DNA of 64,000 nt from Knoxdaviesia capensis (Eukaryota > Ascomycota > Sordariomycetes > Microascales > Gondwanamycetaceae). The DNA lies in NCBI GenBank assembly GCA_001510575.1, contig LNGK01000006.1, positions 553,565-617,564 of the forward strand, read 5' to 3'. Position numbers and translations under genes: made by a program. The notes under the pieces are model-generated. The model was not told where the DNA came from, made no database searches, and saw only the letters and a list, made by a program, of their open reading frames with translations. How positions within the stretch are numbered: the stretch's first letter is position 1; the number at the start of each line of letters is the position of its first letter. Of this stretch, positions 57,600-64,000 are shown piece after piece.

Positions 57600-58641
57600 T
57601 TACGACGACTTCTCCGCGGTAGTGGTCGACTCGGCGGCATCGGCCTTCGGCGCGGGAGCTTCCACGGGAATCTCCGTCTTCGACTCGGTGGTGGCGGTCT
57701 CGGTCTTCGCAGCGGGAGTCTCGGGAACACTCGATTCAGGGGCCTCGGCGCTCTTCATCTCGGCGGGGGCATCTTCCGTGCCGGCAGGAGAAGCATCGGT
57801 GGCCTCGTCGTCGTCGATCTCGGCGCCGTAGACCTCGGGGTACTGGCGGAAGCAGTTCTGCATGGCCCTGTGTTGGGAGGAAATGTTGCAACCACTGGTT
57901 AGAACTGCCACATCACACACTCCGTCGAATTCCGGTTGCAGAGATACAACTTACTGGAACTTGTCAATGCAGTCCATGCCCTTGGGCTCCTCCTTCGAGA
58001 ACACGAAACAGCTGAAGGCATCCTTGAACTCGGTGCCGCAGGGGCCGGTCGCCATGCCGCCCAGGCACGGGCAGTCCCAGTTAATCTCGCCAGTCTCCGG
58101 GTTGAACGCGCCCTCCTGGCCGGCCTCGTCCTCCAGCGCCTGGGGCGATCCGGGCATCGGGGCCACGGTGCCCTCGACAATCTCAGCTTCGGTGGGCTCG
58201 GCGACCGGGGTAGCTTCAGTCGGGGCGGCGGCGGCAGCCTGGGCGAGGTTCTCCGCGGCGATCTGTTTCCGCTTTTCTTCGAGGATGGCGTCGACCGTCG
58301 GGCCCTGGACGTCGGGCAGGTGTTCCGGAGCTGCGGGTGCCGAGTCTACAGTCAATTGCGCGTAGTGCATATGTTAATAATCTGCTGCCGAACAAACACG
58401 CGAACCTGGCCTACACACACCGGGCCGGAAACTTACAAGCCGGGGCATCCGCAAAGATCGGACTTGTGTTGTACCAGTACACCGCACCTCCCGCCAATCC
58501 CCACCGCAACGCCGCGCCCTTCCACGTCGACTTCTTCCCCGTGCGCGTCGTCCACAGCGTCCGCGACGCGGCCGGAGTGCGGGCCGAAGATGTGATGGCG
58601 GATGCCAAAGGCCGGAGCCGCAACGCGGAGGATCTGAACAT
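57600..58641 (-). CDS. mia40: Mia40 (Tim40), intermembrane-space import oxidoreductase
   Basis: Exons, minus strand: 58641-58437, 58345-57955 and 57867-57600, 287 aa. Exon 1 encodes an Arg/Ser-rich presequence (MFRSSALRLRPLASAITSSA) and a membrane anchor (WGLAGGAVYWYN), as in the membrane-bound fungal form. The redox-active CPC is Cys160-Pro-Cys162. The structural twin CX9C pairs are Cys171/Cys181 and Cys194/Cys204, the last made by joining exons 2 and 3 (IDKFQ plus AMQNC). The C-terminus is acidic and Ala/Glu/Thr-rich. Mia40 oxidises and traps cysteine-rich precursors in the intermembrane space with Erv1. It is divergent from the TPK gene, with 456 bases between start codons. Confidence 0.96.
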
Positions 58642-59097
58642 TGTTGCCGACGAGTGTGGAGGAAGGAAAGGAGAGACGGAAATTAAAAGAAAAAGAGAAG
58701 AACTCCAAATTATCACACGATTGGAGAGATTAACTAAATGAATGCAAAGAAAGCCAAAGGGGACAGAAACCGGAAATCGCTGGATGAGGGAATGAGAGGA
58801 AAAGCGAAGAAAAAAATCGAGATTTAAAGATTTGTAATTGGAAAATTCGTCCGCAGGAGCTATCGCGTGGATTTTTTCTGTCCCTTTCCTTCCCAATCCA
58901 CCAGCGAAAAATATCCGCGACTATTTGGCACATCGGCCATAAGTACGTTGACATACAAGCTGCCGCCTTAAAAGTGATGCTGAAAGTACATTCATGAGAA
59001 ATCCGTGAAGCGAGGAGAATATATCCTCTTATTCTTGTCTCTAGAAACGAGACGGATTGTTTCCGTGGCATTCTCATACAAGAATAATTTGGCCGAT
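58642..59097. promoter_or_regulatory. Divergent Mia40/TPK promoter
   Basis: 456 bases between the two start codons. It contains a weak-context CCAAT at 58893-58897 and purine-rich DNA next to Mia40 (CT-rich in its sense). Confidence 0.55.
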
Positions 59098-60064
59098 ATG
59101 ACTTCCTCAGCTGTAACTGAGTGGCATCTCCCCAACTTACTGAACCCTAAGGGTGCAACTGCGTCATCGCCTCCGTTCGCCGTGATCATCTTGAACCAGC
59201 CTGTGCGCCCATCGCCAGTGCTCGAAGAGCTGTGGGAAAATGGTACAATCGCGATTCTCTGACGGCTTAATATCACGCTCTCTCCTCGTTTAGCAATTCC
59301 TCATGTCGCTAATCTTCCATCTCGTCTCTCAGCTCATCTCCGTGTAGCCGCCGATGGAGGGGCAAATCGCATACACGACTTGCTTCAGAGAGGACATGGA
59401 AGTCCGTTTGTATGTATCTTCAGCTGGAAGCAAGCCAATGCAGACAGATATACTAACCCAAGAGACGCGATTACAGGAGCAAGTCGACGTGATTATTGGA
59501 GACCTGGACTCTCTAACAGACTCGGCGCGCGCTTTCTACTCCGCACGGCCAACGCCGGCCAAGATCATCTACGACCCGGACCAAGAGTCCACCGACTTCG
59601 GCAAAGCCATAGCGTGGATCCGCGGAGCCGGAACCAAGGAGTCCGGGTACGTCGACATCATCGCCGTCGGCGGTCTCGGCGGCCGCGTCGACCAGGGCAT
59701 GAGCCAGCTGCACCACCTGTACCTGTACCAGAACCCGGACCCCCAGCGCCAGGGCTGCATGTTCCTCCTCTCCGAGGAGAGCCTGACGTTCCTCCTGCAC
59801 GGCAGTCCGTCGGGCTCGGGCACGCGCCGCCACCGTGTGCGCGTGCGCACCCCAGGCACCCCGGACCTGTTCGCCAAGTACGTCGGCATCCTGCCCGTCA
59901 AGGAGCCCAGCGTCATCACCACGTCCGGCCTGGAGTGGGATGTGAGGGACTGGACAACGGACTTTGGCGGCAGGGTCAGCACGAGCAACCATGTCCTGCC
60001 GGAGAGCGAGTTCGTCGAGATAGAGACCACGAAGGATGTTTTGTTCACGATTGCATTGAAATGA
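59098..60064 (+). CDS. thi80: Thiamine pyrophosphokinase
   Basis: Exons 59098-59242, 59333-59409 and 59477-60064, 269 aa. The first donor is GTACAA with acceptor CTCTCAG; the second is GTATGT with a TACTAAC branch and acceptor TTACAG. Joined, the protein shows the family signature: VAADGGANRIHDL in exon 2, VIIGDLDSL (residues 79-87), DQESTDFGKA (109-118) and VGGLGGRVDQG (138-148). The acidic residues bind Mg-ATP and thiamine. It makes thiamine diphosphate from thiamine and ATP in the cytosol. Exon 1 is the least certain, because its end is not strongly conserved, but the splice gives a smooth ENAHLRVAADGG. No thiamine riboswitch is evident in the leader or introns. Confidence 0.93.
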
Positions 60065-60407
60065 GCATTTACATTTTTGGGGGGGGGGGTGATGATGGTA
60101 TATACAGGCCTTTGGATAGAACGGTACAACTCGTGGAACAGATCACGGTCATAGCTACAGTAATTTTGAACAGAGATGTATGCGGTTGCATATTTGGGTA
60201 TGAAACTTCACGCGCCGCTTTGGGGAGACAAAGTACTTGGAGAGTCACACGCGTGATGCATATAACCTGTATGGCAAGTCATGTTATTCGGGAACAAATG
60301 AAAATATAAACGCCTCGCTAGGAACCGAGATGGAAAAGGAATGTCGTCACAAACACCAGCGTCCCGCCCGAAGCAAACGCCCCTGCGCCCACAAACAGCC
60401 CCCCCCC
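60065..60407. other. Convergent TPK/Bos1 intergenic spacer
   Basis: 343 bases with an 11-G run at 60079-60089, directly after the TPK stop. No gene is seen. Confidence 0.6.
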
Positions 60408-61310
60408 TCACCGCAGGTAGTGCAGCACCAGCCAGCAGAACAGCACAAACACCACCACGCCGGCCCAGAAGATCCACTTGTCCTCGCGCGCCCTCCGCTC
60501 GATCATGCGGATGGTGTCGCCCGACACGCCGAGCGTGTTCGCCACCGAGTACAGCCGCTTCTGCGTGTTCTTCATCATCTCGCGCTGCGTGCCCAGGTCG
60601 CTCAGCACCGCCTGCCCGCGCGCAATGTACTCGTCCAGCGCCGTGTTGGTGCCCGCGAAGAACGTCTGCTCGCGCATCGCGTGCGTCTCGCGCGCCGCGT
60701 CGCCGCTGCCGAGCGAGTAGCTCCCCAGCGCGGCGGCCGACGGCGTGCCGAGTGCCGCGCTCGCGCCCCGCGCGTGCGTGTGGCCCCGCGGCCCGCCGAA
60801 CGCTGTCGACGACGTCGCCGACGCTGCCGCCGCGCTCGCGTACGGGTTCTCCGGCGTCGTCGCTGCGTACCCCCGCCGCCCGAGCAGCTCCGTGCGGTTC
60901 GATGCGTGTGCGGCGTCGTCGCGCTTCTCTTTCAGCGCGTCGAGGCTGCTGCGCAGATCTGACAGCTCCTCGCGGAACTTCTTCACCCGCTCAAACGCCT
61001 CCTCTTGCTTTTTCGGCACCAGCTCTTGCTTCGCTACGCTGTTGTACTCGTCGATGCTCTTGCTAAACGTCGCGAGGGATGCCGATACATTGCCGATCTC
61101 GGACGGCGTTATCACAAAGTCGGCGCTGTCTGAAGTTAACCGGTGGAGTCGTTCGAGCTCTCCGCGGACGGCACGGCCCTGGCGAAGGGTCGAGTTGTAG
61201 AGGACATTCTGACGACAGTTTGGCCATCTTGTTAGTAACGAAGCGTCTCATACGCATATCAGGATGGTCTGTGTTAAGGCTGGAGGTTTTTTTGGGTTTT
61301 CTTTTACCAT
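60408..61310 (-). CDS. bos1: Bos1-type Qb SNARE (ER-Golgi)
   Basis: Exons, minus strand: 61310-61308 (ATG only) and 61208-60408, 267 aa. The intron has donor GTAAAA, a TTACTAAC branch and acceptor CGTCAG. The join gives MNVLYNSTLRQGRAVRGELE, the expected family N-terminus. N-terminal helices (residues about 1-90) contain SASLATFSKSIDEYN and RNTELLGRR-like SNRTELLGRR. A Gly/Ala/Ser linker follows, then the SNARE motif (AMREQTFFAGTNTALDEY to TIRMIERRAREDKW), and a C-terminal anchor, WIFWAGVVVFVLFCWLVLHY. Bos1 with Sed5, Bet1 and Sec22 fuses ER-derived vesicles with the Golgi. The match to Bos1 is clearer than to Gos1 or other Qb SNAREs. Confidence 0.88.
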
Positions 61311-61878
61311 TGTGAAGATCTACCCGATCGCCTGTTCATTCAGGTCAGACCAGATTAGGGGATAGGTAGCAGATTCGGTTGGCACAGCAGAATAGATGCT
61401 CTGGGGACAGAAGAAGTAATGAGAAGAACTATATAGCTCTACAATGATATCAGGTGAAGTGAAAGGTTCTAAACTTGAATAGTAAGTGTCGTAGGCAGCA
61501 GAATATCGATCCCTGACATCTGATAGAAAGTGAAAGTTGTCTTCATCTGCAAGTGACGAATTATATACAGTTGGCAGAATGGCCTAGCCTCACCGCCTAA
61601 TTCACAACCTCTAGGGTTAAACCCATAGAAGGTTATCCCCATAGCATTTGATGCTTTACCATTGATTCATGTATCGTCATTTCTCTATCTAAATCATACC
61701 TGTATAGAAGTGATTCAAGTTCTATATGCTTCAAACCAAGACTAGTGAGTAGCATTGATAAGAGGTGTAGTCCGCTCTCACACAATAGTCATCACAGCCA
61801 CGCGGCAACCCTAACCCGTGGGAACATAAGTTGAGCAGCCAAACAGTTCACAAACGGATATCATGACTAGTCAGCCGG
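61311..61878. promoter_or_regulatory. Bos1 upstream region
   Basis: 568 bases between the Bos1 start and the phosphoesterase stop. It contains TAGGGTTAAACCC at 61612-61624 and AACCCTAACCC at 61807-61817. No gene is seen. Confidence 0.5.
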
Positions 61879-62751
61879 TTACATTGGAAGAGTTCGAGTG
61901 TGGTCAAATGTGTGCTTGGCCGGCAGTTTCTCCGGTTGCCGGCCGGTGCTCCCCGGAAAGACGTATCCGCGCTGGTTGCTGATGACCAGGGGACCAGCCG
62001 GGGCGGTGAGAGAGGTGGTCCAGTGTGTATGGCCAAACAGCCAGTACTGCACAGGTTTCCACCGTGAATCGGTGCAGATATCGGTGGAAAAGGCCGCGCT
62101 GATCGGACTGTCTGTGTACTCCGACCTAGACGTTCCCGATACCAGCGGCGCATGGTGGGTCACGACGATGATCGTCCGGCGCGGGTCTTTGGAAGTGAAG
62201 TGGTCGACTTGATCTTGAAGCCACTTGACATCGTCAGCATGTCTTGCATTGTGGGTGGACACAGTCCAGTTCTTGATATATCTGAAATCGTTCACGGTCG
62301 TCGAGATGATGCTCGACGAGGCCTCAGGGATATGGGACCACAGCACGCAGCCGAGCATAGCAACACCCGCCTCAGCACCGAAATCATAGGTGCTCTGCTG
62401 CAAGAGCGTGACTTTCCCAGATAGAGACGGGTGGTTGGCCAATGTGCGGGCACTCTTCAAGCCCGTTGCATAGTCGGCGCCGTAAAACTCGTGGTTGCCG
62501 AGCACGAGGAACACGCGCTCGAAGCGGGCGGTCTGGCGGGCGAGAAAGGCACAGTACGGGTCAAAGTCCGCCAGTTTGCCGATGTCGCCCGCAAGAATCA
62601 GGAACGGGGCGACTGCTGGGAAATCAAACGAGGCGTACTGCGAGCAGACTTCCAGGTGTAAGTCGGACATGAACTGGAACTGGGAGGGGAGGAGTGGGTT
62701 CCTGAGGATGGGGTTGGCGCGGCGGTCAGCGTCATGCTGAGTTTGCTCCAT
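61879..62751 (-). CDS. Calcineurin-like metallophosphoesterase
   Basis: Single exon, 290 aa from MEQTQHDADRRANP. All metal-binding motifs of the family are present in order: SDLHLEV (Asp30, His32), LAGDIGKL, LGNHEFYG, VVTHHAPL and FGHTHW. The enzyme is therefore probably active on a phosphomonoester or phosphodiester; the substrate cannot be read from sequence. The frame is open for 45 further codons to a Met at 62886, but that extension is hydrophobic, unlike the family, and would cross a CT-rich leader, so the shorter start is preferred. There is no signal peptide, so it is probably cytosolic. TAGGGTTAGGGTA at 62911-62923 lies about 160 bases upstream. Confidence 0.88.
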   Translation of the reverse strand: MEQTQHDADRRANPILRNPLLPSQFQFMSDLHLEVCSQYASFDFPAVAPFLILAGDIGKLADFDPYCAFLARQTARFERVFLVLGNHEFYGADYATGLKSARTLANHPSLSGKVTLLQQSTYDFGAEAGVAMLGCVLWSHIPEASSSIISTTVNDFRYIKNWTVSTHNARHADDVKWLQDQVDHFTSKDPRRTIIVVTHHAPLVSGTSRSEYTDSPISAAFSTDICTDSRWKPVQYWLFGHTHWTTSLTAPAGPLVISNQRGYVFPGSTGRQPEKLPAKHTFDHTRTLPM

Positions 62752-64000
62752 GGTCCAACTGTGTCCTGGGTAGTAGTCATGAATGAAAAGAATGTACTGT
62801 GAAGAGATTGAGTGGTTTCCTGGAAAATATGGAAGGGAAATGGGATATATGTAGCCGAACAAACGGCAAGGTTGACAAACAGGCAAGCGAGACCCTAAGT
62901 CAGCTAAGTCTAGGGTTAGGGTACCCCTTTTCAGTTAAGGCTGCCCGTCCAACTATTTGTCTTTTCTGTTTGTCTGCTGCATGGCCTTTGAGAGCCCAAT
63001 TTTCTACACGCATTGTGTTGTTGGTAAGTTGGTTGTTCTCTGATTGCGTTGAGCCATTTCGAGTCTGGGCTGGGCGAGAGAGCTGCGCTCTGCACGGTGG
63101 AGGCAGTCGCCAGGGCAAGAAAGATGACAGCGTTGAGCTTCGATTTCTTTTCTTTTGGAAATGGGGTGCAAACAAAGGGGCACGGTAGTGGAAAAGAACC
63201 AGACTTTCTTGACTGGACTGCTATGGAGAATGGAAGGAGATGGTGAGTGTGCGTGATGAAGTGCTGATTCTATTTTCCATTCTGACATGGACTCGGGACC
63301 TGGTGTTCGATGTTTACTTTTGTCGTCTTCCGCGATTCCTTCAAACCATCGAGAAGGACGAGTAAGCATGCACCACTCTCGCTTGCTTCTAAAGATGTAA
63401 GTCTCCTCTCGGCCGAGAATCTGCCTGAATCTTCAGCCGGTAGAGGTCACGATGAAGCATTTGCCAACGCAAGAGGGCTCGTGGCCGAGGTTGCATTGGG
63501 CAGTTGAACTTCTGCACGCCACGATCCTCTCGCGATCAGTTAGCAGTGTATGGCCACGGATGAAAGTTCAACCTGGATGCCACATAGTCACGGCCTGTAT
63601 CAGGTTAACATTAACACGGTCTATCACGGCGGAGATGCTCATGGACAACTGGAGACGGAAGTGTACACCGACCCTGAGCACAAAATTATACCAGTTCAAT
63701 AGCTGTGTATGGACACTACGTGGTGAACGGCGTCTCTCAGTTTGGTCGATGAATGTTTCTTTTTTACACGGGCAGTCTGTAGCAGGGAAATTCAACTACA
63801 AACAACCTAAATGGTGGTTCATGCGCAGTGAATGAGGCGGGTTGAAGATTACCGATCTAGATAGCACACAACTCCATCCCTACATCTTTATCTGCCGATG
63901 GATAGTTCCAGAATGCATTTCAAAGGCCATTCAGACCCCCGAGTGGTCTGGTGGAGAAGATCATTCAGACATCGGCAAGATATCAGAAGCGCAGAGCACC
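62752..64000. other. Right-end intergenic DNA
   Basis: 1.25 kb to the window edge. It holds TAGGGTTAGGGTA at 62911-62923. I see no recognisable protein on either strand; a gene starting beyond 64000 is possible. Confidence 0.5.

Noticed and set aside
62752..62886. N-terminal extension of the phosphoesterase from Met at 62886
   Set aside because: The 45-residue extension is unlike the family and overlaps leader-like DNA; Met at 62751 gives a normal length.

Overview
The window is nuclear DNA of a filamentous ascomycete (Pezizomycotina), most likely a member of the Eurotiales. The reasons are a medusa (medA) type developmental regulator, many short GT-AG introns with TACTAAC-like branch sites, CT-rich gene leaders, and fungal-only families (GH131, Whi5/Nrm1, an OM14-like outer-membrane protein). 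Coding exons are GC-rich and most intergenic DNA is more balanced or CT/AT-rich. I cannot name the species. There is no bacterial-style operon, CRISPR array, rRNA or convincing tRNA. One assembly gap (51 N) lies at 50312-50362.

Layout. 1-3137: long CT-rich leader or promoter of medA. 3138-5464 (+): medA. 5465-9286: no gene seen. 9287-11230 (+): secreted sedolisin-type peptidase, convergent with a secreted GH131 glucanase at 11478-12656 (-). 14941-19544 (+): a very large Hst3/Hst4-class sirtuin with AT-hook-like motifs. 19545-23816: a convergent interval holding an unexplained GC-rich block of about 3.4 kb. 23817-25727 (-): a disordered orphan protein with a poly-Q tract. 25728-34243: 8.5 kb in which I find no gene. 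34244-38394 (+): ER P5A ATPase Spf1. 39727-41158 (-): mitochondrial malate dehydrogenase. 41994-43829 (-): zf-C2HC5 protein related to Rqt4/TRIP4. 44750-46709 (-): Whi5/Nrm1-type G1/S co-repressor. 49798-52239 (-): secreted GH3 beta-glucosidase with the assembly gap in its last intron. 54261-55742 (+): class-V PLP enzyme. 55921-56665 (-): OM14-like protein. 57600-58641 (-): Mia40. 59098-60064 (+): thiamine pyrophosphokinase. 60408-61310 (-): Bos1 SNARE. 61879-62751 (-): calcineurin-like phosphoesterase. 62752-64000: nothing recognised.

Most genes are independent housekeeping or secretion genes and not a biosynthetic cluster. Loose themes are secreted polymer degradation (S53 peptidase, GH131, GH3), mitochondrial function (malate dehydrogenase, OM14-like, Mia40) and the secretory pathway (Spf1, Bos1). 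The right-hand 8 kb is compact, with a divergent Mia40/TPK promoter and a convergent TPK/Bos1 pair.

Exon structures were built by hand from splice motifs, reading-frame continuity and remembered family conservation. They have not been tested against RNA. The most unusual observations are an OM14-like start codon apparently split by an intron, a Bos1 first coding exon that is only ATG, a sirtuin core interrupted by two large insertions, an in-frame alternative donor in the Whi5/Nrm1 gene, recurrent TAGGGTTA-type motifs between genes, and the gene-free GC-rich block.
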